A DNA stretch of 64,000 nucleotides from Dechloromonas agitata is5. GTDB lineage: Bacteria > Pseudomonadota > Gammaproteobacteria > Burkholderiales > Rhodocyclaceae. Positions 9,488-18,014 of this stretch are shown in pieces; the first letter of the stretch is position 1; every line of letters starts with the position of its first letter. The position numbers and the translations under genes were made by a program. Location of the stretch: assembly GCF_000519045.1 (NCBI RefSeq), contig NZ_KI912532.1, forward strand, positions 1,488,001 through 1,552,000. The letters run 5' to 3'. The notes beneath the pieces are model-generated. The model was given only the letters and a program-made list of their open reading frames with translations. It had not been told where the DNA came from and searched no databases.

Positions 9488-11713
9488 ATGCGCTTCCACT
9501 TCCCCGTCATCATCATCGACGAAGACTTCCGCTCCGAGAACGCTTCCGGCCTCGGCATCCGCGCGCTGGCCGAGGCCATCGAGAAAGAAGGCCTGGAAGT
9601 GCTGGGTGTCACCAGCTACGGCGACCTGACTTCCTTCGCCCAGCAACAGAGCCGCGCGTCGGCCTTCATCCTGTCGATCGATGACGAGGAACTGGCGCTG
9701 GAGCCGGAGGAAACCCTGGAGGAACTGCGCGCCTTCGTTGGCGAGATCCGCCACAAAAACGCCGAGATTCCGATCTTCCTGCACGGCGAAACGCGCACCT
9801 CGCGCCACATCCCGAACGACATCCTGCGCGAGTTGCATGGTTTCATCCACATGCACGAAGACACGCCGGAGTTCATCGCCCGCAACATCAAGCGCGAGGC
9901 CCACGCCTACCTCGACAGCCTGCCGCCGCCCTTCTTCCGCGCCCTGACCCACTACGCTGCCGACGGTTCCTACTCCTGGCACTGCCCGGGCCACTCGGGC
10001 GGGGTCGCCTTCCTGAAGTCGCCGGTTGGCCAGATGTTCCACCAGTTCTTCGGCGAGAACATGCTGCGCGCCGACGTCTGCAATGCCGTCGAGGAACTCG
10101 GCCAGCTGCTCGACCACACCGGCCCGGTCGCTGCCTCCGAGCGCAACGCGGCGCGCATCTTCAACTGCGACCACCTGTATTTCGTCACCAACGGCACGTC
10201 GACATCGAACAAGATCGTCTGGCATTCGACCGTTGCCCCGGGCGACATCGTCGTCGTCGACCGCAACTGCCACAAGTCGGTGCTCCACTCGATCATCATG
10301 ACCGGCGCCATCCCGGTCTTCCTGATGCCGACCCGCAACAACTTCGGCATCATCGGCCCGATTCCGAAGAGCGAGTTCGCTTGGGAAAGCATCCAGAAGA
10401 AGATCGATGCCAACCCTTTCATCACCGACAAGACGGCCAAGCCGCGTGTGCTGACGATCACCCAGTCGACCTACGATGGCGTGCTGTACAACGTCGAGGA
10501 CATCAAGGCGATGCTCGACGGCAAGATCGATACCCTGCATTTCGACGAGGCCTGGCTGCCGCATGCCGCGTTCCATGACTTCTACGGCGACTACCACGCC
10601 ATTGGCGCGGATCGCCAGCGCTGCAAGGATTCGATGATCTTCGCCACGCAGTCGACCCACAAGCTGCTGGCCGGCCTCAGCCAGGCGTCGCAGATCCTGG
10701 TGCAGGACTGCCAGGAGCGTCAGCTCGACCGCGACGCCTTCAACGAAGCCTACCTGATGCACACCTCGACCTCGCCGCAGTATTCGATCATCGCCTCGTG
10801 CGACGTCGCGGCGGCGATGATGGAGGAGCCGGGCGGCACTGCGCTGGTCGAGGAATCGATTGCCGAGGCGCTCGATTTCCGCCGCGCCATGCGCAAGGTG
10901 GATGAGGAATGGGGCACCGACTGGTGGTTCAAGGTCTGGGGGCCGGACGACCTGTCGGAAGAGGGTATCGAGGAGCGCGACGCCTGGATGCTCAAGCCGG
11001 GCCACCGCTGGCACGGCTTCGGCAATCTGGCCGAAGGCTTCAACATGCTCGATCCGATCAAGGCGACGATCATCACGCCGGGCCTCGATGTGGACGGCGA
11101 TTTCGGCGAGCGCGGCATCCCCGCGGCGATCGTCACCAAGTACCTGGCCGAGCACGGCGTCATTGTCGAGAAGTGCGGCCTGTACAGTTTCTTCATCATG
11201 TTCACGATCGGCATCACTAAGGGGCGCTGGAATACCCTGGTTACCGCGCTGCAGCAGTTCAAGGACGATTACGACAAGAACCAGCCGCTGTGGAAGGTGC
11301 TGCCCGAGTTCGTGCAGAAGAATCCGCGCTACGAGCGCGTCGGCCTGCGCGACCTGTGCAAGCAGATTCACGACGTTTACAAGCAGAACGACGTGGCCCG
11401 CCTGACCACCGAGATGTACCTGTCCGACATGGTGCCGGCCATGCGTCCGGCCGACGCCTTCGCCAAGATGGCGCACCGCGAGATCGAGCGCGTTCGCCTC
11501 GACGAACTCGAAGGGCGCATCACCTCGGTGCTGCTCACCCCCTACCCGCCGGGCATTCCGCTGCTGATTCCGGGCGAGTGCTTCAATGCCACCATCGTCC
11601 GCTACCTGAAGTTCGCCCGCGACTTCAATTCCGCCTTCCCGGGCTTCGAGACCGATATCCACGGCCTGGTCAAGCGTGAGGACGGCGAGTACTACGTCGA
11701 TTGCGTGCGCTGA
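9488..11713 (+). CDS. Orn/Lys/Arg decarboxylase, PLP-dependent
   Basis: 741 residues from ATG 9488, with GAGG upstream; a TTG three codons earlier is less likely. It removes CO2 from a basic amino acid to give a polyamine or diamine. Order: an N-terminal receiver-like wing domain (about 1-130), the aminotransferase-fold PLP domain with the cofactor lysine in QSTHKLLAG, and the C-terminal domain ending in a PGFETDIHG segment. From memory of the family, the segments DFRRAM, KPGHRWHGF and KGRWNTLV resemble arginine decarboxylase AdiA more than LdcC, but the substrate cannot be fixed by eye. No antiporter gene is adjacent, unlike acid-resistance operons; a cation ATPase follows. Confidence 0.92.
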   Translation: MRFHFPVIIIDEDFRSENASGLGIRALAEAIEKEGLEVLGVTSYGDLTSFAQQQSRASAFILSIDDEELALEPEETLEELRAFVGEIRHKNAEIPIFLHGETRTSRHIPNDILRELHGFIHMHEDTPEFIARNIKREAHAYLDSLPPPFFRALTHYAADGSYSWHCPGHSGGVAFLKSPVGQMFHQFFGENMLRADVCNAVEELGQLLDHTGPVAASERNAARIFNCDHLYFVTNGTSTSNKIVWHSTVAPGDIVVVDRNCHKSVLHSIIMTGAIPVFLMPTRNNFGIIGPIPKSEFAWESIQKKIDANPFITDKTAKPRVLTITQSTYDGVLYNVEDIKAMLDGKIDTLHFDEAWLPHAAFHDFYGDYHAIGADRQRCKDSMIFATQSTHKLLAGLSQASQILVQDCQERQLDRDAFNEAYLMHTSTSPQYSIIASCDVAAAMMEEPGGTALVEESIAEALDFRRAMRKVDEEWGTDWWFKVWGPDDLSEEGIEERDAWMLKPGHRWHGFGNLAEGFNMLDPIKATIITPGLDVDGDFGERGIPAAIVTKYLAEHGVIVEKCGLYSFFIMFTIGITKGRWNTLVTALQQFKDDYDKNQPLWKVLPEFVQKNPRYERVGLRDLCKQIHDVYKQNDVARLTTEMYLSDMVPAMRPADAFAKMAHREIERVRLDELEGRITSVLLTPYPPGIPLLIPGECFNATIVRYLKFARDFNSAFPGFETDIHGLVKREDGEYYVDCVR

Positions 11714-11735
11714 GCACAGCGCGTCGCCTGTGATG

Positions 11736-11763
11736 ATGCCCGCCTCGGCGGGCATTGTTTTTT
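11736..11763 (+). terminator. Rho-independent terminator after the decarboxylase
   Basis: ATGCCCGC (11736-11743), tetraloop CTCG, GCGGGCAT (11748-11755), then TGTTTTTT. It separates the decarboxylase from the ATPase gene. Confidence 0.85.
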
Positions 11764-11831
11764 AAGGGCTTCCTTTCGGATTGCTGCCGCGCGTGCCACA
11801 CTGAAAGCGGAATAACGGATTTCCGCCTGTC

Positions 11832-14507
11832 ATGGATCGTGCCGGTTCTAGCATCGCCAGCCAAACGCCCGAGATCGTCCTGCGCCATTTGGGCTCGGGG
11901 GCGGGTGGCCTGTCGGCGGGAGAAGCCGCCCGTCGGCTGGCGGAATTCGGCCCCAACCGGGTCGAAGGCGTGGCCCGCCAGCCATGGTGGTGGATGCTGC
12001 TGCGCGAATTCGGCCATTTCTTTGCCATCCTCCTCTGGGTGGCCGCCTTGCTCGCCTTTTTCGCCGCCTGGCGCGAGGCCGGCCAGGGAATGTTCGAACT
12101 GGGTGTCGCCATCGTCGGCGTCATTGTGGTCAATGGTTGTTTCTCTTTCTGGCAGGCCTTCCGTACCGAGCGTGCCTTGCTTGCCTTGCAACGCCTGCTG
12201 CCGGAGCAGGTCGATGTGCGCCGGGATGCTGGGCTCAGGCGGGTGTCAGTCGCCGATCTGGTGCCGGGCGACGTGATCCTCCTCGCCGAGGGAGCGAAGG
12301 TGCCGGCCGACTGCCGGGTCATCGAGAGTTGGGGGCTGCGCGCCAACCTGGCGACGTTGACGGGCGAATCGCTGGCCCGGGCGATATCGGCGGCGCCGGT
12401 GCCGGGCGATGACCTGCTGCGTGCCGGCAACCTGCTGTTCGCCGGCACGCTGATCGTCGCCGGTGAATGCACGGCGGTGGTTTTCGCGACGGGCATGCGG
12501 ACCGAATTCGGGCGTATTGCCCGCCTGACGCAGAGCACCGGTGACACGGCCTCGCCGCTGCAGCGGGAAATCGAACGGGTGTCGCGTCTCGTTGCCCTGC
12601 TCGCCGTGGCGCTCGGCATCGCCTTTTTCGCCATCGGCTGGTTGATCGATCTGCCGTTCTGGATCAATTTCACCTTTGCCATCGGCATCATCGTGGCCAA
12701 TGTGCCGGAAGGCCTGCTGCCCACCGTCACCCTGGCGCTGGCCATGGCCGCCCAGCGGATGGCCGGGCGGCAGGCGCTGGTTCGCCATCTGCCGGCGGTC
12801 GAGACGCTGGGCAGCGCGACGGTCATCGTCACCGACAAGACCGGCACGCTGACCCTCAACCAGATGAGTGTGCGCGAACTTTTCGTCGCCGGCCGGCATC
12901 ATCTCGGCGCCGAACGCTGGCCACGGGCCGATGATCTGCGCCTGCGCACGGTGGCCCGCTTCTGTCACAGCCTGAAGTGGCACGAGGGGCAGGCGGTCGG
13001 CGACCCGATGGAAATTGCCCTGTGGGCCTTTGCCGGCGATATCCCGCCCTTTGGCGAACGGGCGGCGGAAATCCCCTTCGATGCGGAGCGCCGCCGCATG
13101 TCGGTCATCTGGCGCGAGCCGGACGGCAGCGGCAACCTGTATTGCAAGGGCGCGCCGGAAGCGCTGTTCGGGTTATGCACGCACTGGCTGGACGGCGATC
13201 AGGCGCGGGAATTCGACGCGGCGGCACAGGCGGTCTTTCGTGCCGGCCAGGAAGACATGGCGGCGCGCGGCCTGCGCGTGCTGGCCCTGGCCTGGAAGGG
13301 CTTGGCGTCGGGCGAGACAGGGGGGGAAACGGGGCTGGTCCTCTGTGGCCTGGTCGGCCTCGAAGACCCGCCACGGCCCGAGGTGCGCGAGGCCATGCTG
13401 CGCTGCCACTCGGCCGGCATCAAGGTGATCATGGCGACCGGCGATCATCCACAGACCGCCGTCGCCATTGCCCGCGAAATCGAGCTGGTACGTTCGGCCG
13501 GCCCGCAGGTGATCACCGGCGAGATGCTGCGCGCGATGAGCCCGGCCGCCCTGCAACTGGCGCTCGATGCGCCGGAGGTGATTTTCGCCCGCATGACGGC
13601 CGACCAGAAGATGGCGGTGACCCAGGCCCTGCAAGGCAAGGGCGAGATCGTCGCGGTCACCGGCGACGGCGTGAACGATGCGCCGGCCCTGAAGGCCGCC
13701 GACATCGGCATCGCGATGGGTCTGGGCGGCACCGACGTGGCGCGCGAGGCGGCCGACATCGTGCTGCTCGACGATCACTTCGCGACCATCGTCAATGCCG
13801 TCGAGGAAGGGCGGGCGGTCTTTGCCAACATCCAGAAATTCCTCACCTACATCCTGACCTCGAACATTCCCGAGTTGCTGCCCTACCTGGCTTCGGTACT
13901 GTTTGGCATCCCGCTACCGCTGACCGTGATCCAGATCCTCGCCGTCGATCTGGGTACTGACATGTTGCCGGCCCTGGCGCTGGGCGCAGAACTGCCGCAT
14001 CCGGACGTGATGAACCGCCCGCCGCGTCAGCGCGGCGAACGCCTGTTGTCGTGGCCGCTGCTTGCCCGCGCTTACCTCTTCCTTGGGCCGCTCGAAGCCA
14101 CGGCAGCGCTGGCGCTGTTCTTCAGCGTACTGGGCAGCCAGGGCTGGGTCTGGGGGCAGGCGCTGGCGGTGGACGACCCGCTCTATCGCACGGCGACGAC
14201 GGCCTGCCTGGTCGGCATCGTGCTGGCCCAGGTGGCGAATGTCTTTGTCTGCCGGCATCCGCGTGAACCGTTCTGGCGCCAGCCCGTGTTGGCCAACCGC
14301 CTGCTGCTCGGCGGCATCGCGGCAGAAATCGCCCTGCTGCTGGCCATCGTCTTCACGCCGCTCGGCCAGGCGGTGTTCGGCACGGCACCGCTCGCCGCTT
14401 CGTTCTGGTTGCTCGGTGCCGGGCTGGCGCTGCTTCTCGCCTCGGCCGAGGAGGCGCGCAAGGCCTGGTGCCGCCGGCGCGAGCGCCGGCTTCAGCTGGG
14501 CCGGTAG
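11832..14507 (+). CDS. P2-type cation-transporting ATPase
   Basis: 891 residues. N-terminal cation-ATPase domain, actuator with TGES (177-180), phosphorylation site D335 in DKTGTLT, nucleotide-binding domain with KGAPE, hinge TGDGVNDAP (from residue 610), and ten or so hydrophobic segments. Membrane segment 4 carries VPEGLLPTVTLALA, which recalls Na,K-ATPase/Ca-ATPase (P2) pumps rather than heavy-metal P1B pumps; no N-terminal metal-binding cysteines are present. The ion (Na+, K+, Ca2+ or Mg2+) is not determined. The last 16 bp overlap the 3' end of convergent folA. Confidence 0.9.
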   Translation: MDRAGSSIASQTPEIVLRHLGSGAGGLSAGEAARRLAEFGPNRVEGVARQPWWWMLLREFGHFFAILLWVAALLAFFAAWREAGQGMFELGVAIVGVIVVNGCFSFWQAFRTERALLALQRLLPEQVDVRRDAGLRRVSVADLVPGDVILLAEGAKVPADCRVIESWGLRANLATLTGESLARAISAAPVPGDDLLRAGNLLFAGTLIVAGECTAVVFATGMRTEFGRIARLTQSTGDTASPLQREIERVSRLVALLAVALGIAFFAIGWLIDLPFWINFTFAIGIIVANVPEGLLPTVTLALAMAAQRMAGRQALVRHLPAVETLGSATVIVTDKTGTLTLNQMSVRELFVAGRHHLGAERWPRADDLRLRTVARFCHSLKWHEGQAVGDPMEIALWAFAGDIPPFGERAAEIPFDAERRRMSVIWREPDGSGNLYCKGAPEALFGLCTHWLDGDQAREFDAAAQAVFRAGQEDMAARGLRVLALAWKGLASGETGGETGLVLCGLVGLEDPPRPEVREAMLRCHSAGIKVIMATGDHPQTAVAIAREIELVRSAGPQVITGEMLRAMSPAALQLALDAPEVIFARMTADQKMAVTQALQGKGEIVAVTGDGVNDAPALKAADIGIAMGLGGTDVAREAADIVLLDDHFATIVNAVEEGRAVFANIQKFLTYILTSNIPELLPYLASVLFGIPLPLTVIQILAVDLGTDMLPALALGAELPHPDVMNRPPRQRGERLLSWPLLARAYLFLGPLEATAALALFFSVLGSQGWVWGQALAVDDPLYRTATTACLVGIVLAQVANVFVCRHPREPFWRQPVLANRLLLGGIAAEIALLLAIVFTPLGQAVFGTAPLAASFWLLGAGLALLLASAEEARKAWCRRRERRLQLGR

Positions 14508-14968
14508 GTGACGAAGGCGAAACCGGGATATTCCGCCTTCTGGTCGACGCGCCAGCGGTTGGGGTCAATGGCCGGGAACCAGGCATCGCCTGCCGGTTCG
14601 AGGTCGACCTCGGTGATTTCCAGGCGGTCGGCGACGCTCATCGCCTGTTCGTAGATCTGGGCGCCGCCGATGATGAACGCGGTTGGTTCGGTGGCCGCCA
14701 GGCGCAGCGCGCCATCCAGCGAATCGGCCAGTTCGGCGCCGGGTGCCGCATAGCCGGCCTGCCGGCTGATCACGATGTTGCGCCGGCCGGGCAGGGGGCG
14801 GAAGCGGGGCGGCAGCGACTCCCAGGTCTTGCGACCCATGATCACCGCGTGGCCGCGGGTCAGCGCCTTGAAGTGAGCCATGTCTTCCGGAATGTTCCAG
14901 ATCAGTGTGTTGTCCTTGCCGATCACGCGGTTCCTGGCGACGGCAGCGATGATGACGATTTCGGTCAT
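14492..14968 (-). CDS. folA: Dihydrofolate reductase
   Basis: 158 residues from MTEIVIIAAVARN. It reduces dihydrofolate to tetrahydrofolate with NADPH, completing the cycle driven by thymidylate synthase. Visible family features: RVIGKDNTLIWNIPEDM with the active-site acid in the PEDM segment, MGRKTWESLP, RRNIVISR, and the FIIGGAQIYEQ cofactor segment. Full length. It lies 9 bp beyond the glgA stop on the same strand, so it could be the last gene of the glycogen operon transcript. Its 3' end overlaps the convergent ATPase gene by 16 bp. Confidence 0.95.
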   Translation of the reverse strand: MTEIVIIAAVARNRVIGKDNTLIWNIPEDMAHFKALTRGHAVIMGRKTWESLPPRFRPLPGRRNIVISRQAGYAAPGAELADSLDGALRLAATEPTAFIIGGAQIYEQAMSVADRLEITEVDLEPAGDAWFPAIDPNRWRVDQKAEYPGFAFVTYRPS

Positions 14969-14976
14969 GGATGTTC

Positions 14977-16434
14977 TCAAGCGTGAATGGCCAGTGCGTC
15001 GCGGTACAGCGCGCCGTACTCGGCGGCGGCGTTTTGCCAGGAAAAATCCCGGCGCATGCCGTTCTGCTGGATGCGTTGCCACAGGCGTTTGTCGTGCCAG
15101 GCCCGGCTGGCGCGTTCGAGGGTGAGCCAGAGGGCGTGCGGGGTATCGCCGTCGAGCACGAAGCCGTTGGCGCTGCGCTCGGCCAGCGTTTCATCATTGA
15201 CGTCGACCACGGTGTCGGCCAGGCCGCCGGTGGCGCGGACGATGGGTGGCGTGCCGTAGCGCAGGCTGTACATCTGGTTCAGGCCGCAGGGTTCAAAGCG
15301 CGAGGGCATCACGAAACAGTCGGCGCCGGCCTCGATGCGGTGCGCCAAATTCTCGCTGAAACCGATCTTGACGGCGATCTGTCCCGGGAAACGCCCGGCC
15401 AGTTGGCGGAAACCCGCCTCCAGGGCCTTGTCGCCGCTACCGAGGACGACCAGTTGGGCCGGCAGATGCGGCAGGCCATCGCCGACGGTGAGCAGCAGGT
15501 CGAGGCCCTTCTGGTGGGTCAGCCGGCTGATGACGCCGAACAGCGGGCGGTCGGCCGTGATCTCCAGCCCCATTTCGGCCTGCAACGCCACCTTGTTGGC
15601 GCGCTTGGCAGCCAGCCGGTTGGCGGCATAGCCGGCGGCCAGCGCCGGATCGGTGGCCGGGTTCCAGAGGTCGGTGTCGACGCCATTCAGGATGCCGCGC
15701 AGGCTCGGCGCCCGGTGGCGGAGCAGGGGCGCCAGGCCGTAGCCGAAATGTTCATCCTGAATCTCCCGGGCATAGGTCGGGCTGACCGTCGAGAGCAGCG
15801 TCGCCAGTTGCAGGCCGGCTTTCAGGAAGGAGAGCTGGCCGTGATATTCGACGTGGTCGAAGCGCCAGCTGTGTTCGGGTAGGCCGAGTCCGCCGAGCAT
15901 TTCCCGGCCGAAACAACCCTGGAAGGCGATGTTATGCACGGTGACGACGCTCGCCGCGCCGCCCTCGTAGTGCAGCCAGGCGGGGGCCAGCGCCGTCTGC
16001 CAGTCGTTGCAATGCACGATGTCCGGCTGCCAGTCGAGCGGCGAGGCGGCCTGGCCGAGCCGGGCGGCGATGCGCGACAGCAGGCCGAAGCGGGCGGCGT
16101 TGTCGGCCCAGTCGTGGCCGTCGGCATCGAGATAGGGGTTGCCCGGGCGGTCGAACAGGGCCGGGCAATCGAGCAGCAGGAGCGGCAACTGGCCGGCCTG
16201 CGCCGCAAGCAGGCGGCAGGCGGGCAGGGCCGGGGCAAGGGCGGGCAATTCGGCGACCATTTCGGCCATCGGGAAGGCCTGCTTCACGGCCGGGTAGGCG
16301 GGGAGCAGCACACGCACGTCGTGCCCGGCCTGGCGCAGGGCCTCCGGCAGTGCGGCGGCCACGTCGCCGAGACCGCCGGTCTTGACCCAGGGGGCCATTT
16401 CCGAGGTGGCGAAGAGGATGGCGCGTGGTTTCAT
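14977..16434 (-). CDS. glgA: Glycogen synthase (ADP-glucose type)
   Basis: 485 residues, GT5 family. It transfers glucose from ADP-glucose to the non-reducing end of a glucan. N-terminal substrate motif KTGGL (residues 18-22), a conserved HNxAFQG-like segment (VHNIAFQGCFG), NGVDTDLW, and the C-terminal glycosyltransferase domain with RFEPCGLNQMYSLRYGTPP. The ATG at 16434 overlaps the pgi stop in an ATGA, so translation is probably coupled. It is the last glg gene of the operon. Confidence 0.96.
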   Translation of the reverse strand: MKPRAILFATSEMAPWVKTGGLGDVAAALPEALRQAGHDVRVLLPAYPAVKQAFPMAEMVAELPALAPALPACRLLAAQAGQLPLLLLDCPALFDRPGNPYLDADGHDWADNAARFGLLSRIAARLGQAASPLDWQPDIVHCNDWQTALAPAWLHYEGGAASVVTVHNIAFQGCFGREMLGGLGLPEHSWRFDHVEYHGQLSFLKAGLQLATLLSTVSPTYAREIQDEHFGYGLAPLLRHRAPSLRGILNGVDTDLWNPATDPALAAGYAANRLAAKRANKVALQAEMGLEITADRPLFGVISRLTHQKGLDLLLTVGDGLPHLPAQLVVLGSGDKALEAGFRQLAGRFPGQIAVKIGFSENLAHRIEAGADCFVMPSRFEPCGLNQMYSLRYGTPPIVRATGGLADTVVDVNDETLAERSANGFVLDGDTPHALWLTLERASRAWHDKRLWQRIQQNGMRRDFSWQNAAAEYGALYRDALAIHA

Positions 16435-18014
16435 CGCGTCTTCAGGGCAGCGATCAGGCCGCGGGTCGAGCTGTCGAAGGCCGAGGCGTCGCCGCCTTCT
16501 TCGATCAGCGGGGTGAGCTGGCCGGCGAGCTGCTTGCCGAGTTCGACGCCCCACTGGTCGAAGGCGTTGAGGTTCCACAGCACGCCAAGGCAGAAAACCT
16601 TGTGTTCGAACAGGGCGATCAGTTCGCCCAGCGTCGTCGGGTCGAGGCCAGGCAGGAGCAGGGTGGTCGAAGGCTGGTTGCCGGGGAAGACCTTGTACGG
16701 GACGAGCGCTTCCGGAACGCCGGCGGCACGTACTTCGTCGGCTGTCTGGCCGAAGGCGAGGGCGGCCGACTGGGCCAGGCAGTTGGCGAGCAGGGCGGGG
16801 TGGTGACCGGGCAGCGGGAAGTCAGCCTGGCGCAGCGCGATGAAATCGCTGGGGATGAGGCGGCCGCCCTGGTGGAACAGCTGGTAGAAGGAATGCTGGC
16901 CATTAGTGCCGGATTCGCCCCAGATCACCGGGCTGCTGGCGATGCCGAGCGGCTCGCCGTCGCGGTCGATCTGCTTGCCGTTGCTCTCCATTTCCAGTTG
17001 CTGCAGGTAGGCCGGGAAGAGGTGCAGCGACTGGCTGTAGGGCAATATCGCCTCGGTCGAGGCGCCGAGGAAGTTGGTGTTCCACAGGCTGAGCAGGGCG
17101 AGCGTGAGCGGCAGGTTCTCGCTGGCCGGGGCGGAGAGGAAATGTTCGTCCATGCGGCGGGCGCCGGCCAGCAGTTGCTCGAAATTGCGCCAGCCGATGG
17201 CCAGCGCCAGCGAGAGGCCGATGGCCGACCACAGCGAGAAGCGGCCGCCGACCCAGTCCCAGAACTCGAACACGTTGTCGGCCGGGATGCCGAATTGCTG
17301 CGTCAGTTCGCGGTTGGTGGAGATGGCGACGAAGTGCCGGGCGATGGCGCTTTCCTGGCCGGCTGCGGCGAGCAGCCAATCGCGGGCGGTGCGCGCGTTG
17401 GTCAGGGTTTCCAGCGTCGTGAAGGTTTTGCTGGCCACGATGCACAGCGTGGTGCGCGGGTTCAGGCTGGCGAGCAGGGGGGCGATGTCGGCGCCGTCGA
17501 TGTTGGCGATGTAATGGACGCGAATGTCCGGCTGCTGCCGGGCGGCGAGGGCCAGCGTCGCCATGCGCGGGCCGAGGTCGGAGCCGCCGATGCCGATATT
17601 GACCACGTCGCTGATCCGCTCGCCGGAGAAGCCGCGCCAGTCGCCGCTGTGGATGCGCTCGCAGAATCGCTGCAGGCGGGCCAGCGTGGCGCGGACTTCG
17701 GGGGGGGCCTGGTCGCCGGCTCGCAGCGCCATGTGGCGGACGGCGCGCTGTTCGGTATGGTTGATCGGCTCGCCCTCGACCATGCGGCGCTGCCAGCCGG
17801 CGAGGTCGGCCGTTTCGGCCAGGTTGCGGAGCAGGGTCATCGTCTCGCCGGTGACCCGTTGCTTCGAATAGTCGAGCAGCAGGCCGTTGCGGCTGAGCGA
17901 CAGATGCTCAAAGCGGTGCTCATCGGCTGTGAAGAGTTCGCGCAGGTGGCGCGGGCGGAGGGTTTCGGCGTGGCAGGCCAGCGCTTGCCAGGCCGGGGTT
18001 TGGGTCAGCTTCAT
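16431..18014 (-). CDS. pgi: Glucose-6-phosphate isomerase
   Basis: 527 residues from MKLTQTPAWQALACHAE. It interconverts glucose-6-phosphate and fructose-6-phosphate in the cytoplasm. Signatures seen: NIGIGGSDLGP, SKTFTTLETLTNA, VGGRFSLWSAIGL, and GESGTNGQHSFYQLFHQG with the catalytic glutamate and histidine. The ATG overlaps the glgP stop (ATGA) and its own stop overlaps the glgA ATG (ATGA), embedding it in the glycogen operon. It is about 20 residues shorter than the E. coli enzyme, consistent with normal family variation. Confidence 0.96.
   Translation of the reverse strand: MKLTQTPAWQALACHAETLRPRHLRELFTADEHRFEHLSLSRNGLLLDYSKQRVTGETMTLLRNLAETADLAGWQRRMVEGEPINHTEQRAVRHMALRAGDQAPPEVRATLARLQRFCERIHSGDWRGFSGERISDVVNIGIGGSDLGPRMATLALAARQQPDIRVHYIANIDGADIAPLLASLNPRTTLCIVASKTFTTLETLTNARTARDWLLAAAGQESAIARHFVAISTNRELTQQFGIPADNVFEFWDWVGGRFSLWSAIGLSLALAIGWRNFEQLLAGARRMDEHFLSAPASENLPLTLALLSLWNTNFLGASTEAILPYSQSLHLFPAYLQQLEMESNGKQIDRDGEPLGIASSPVIWGESGTNGQHSFYQLFHQGGRLIPSDFIALRQADFPLPGHHPALLANCLAQSAALAFGQTADEVRAAGVPEALVPYKVFPGNQPSTTLLLPGLDPTTLGELIALFEHKVFCLGVLWNLNAFDQWGVELGKQLAGQLTPLIEEGGDASAFDSSTRGLIAALKTR

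Noticed and set aside
9437..11755. 772-codon open frame on the minus strand opposite the decarboxylase
   Set aside because: Shadow of a highly conserved gene in GC-rich DNA; it even runs through both flanking terminators, which a real gene would not.
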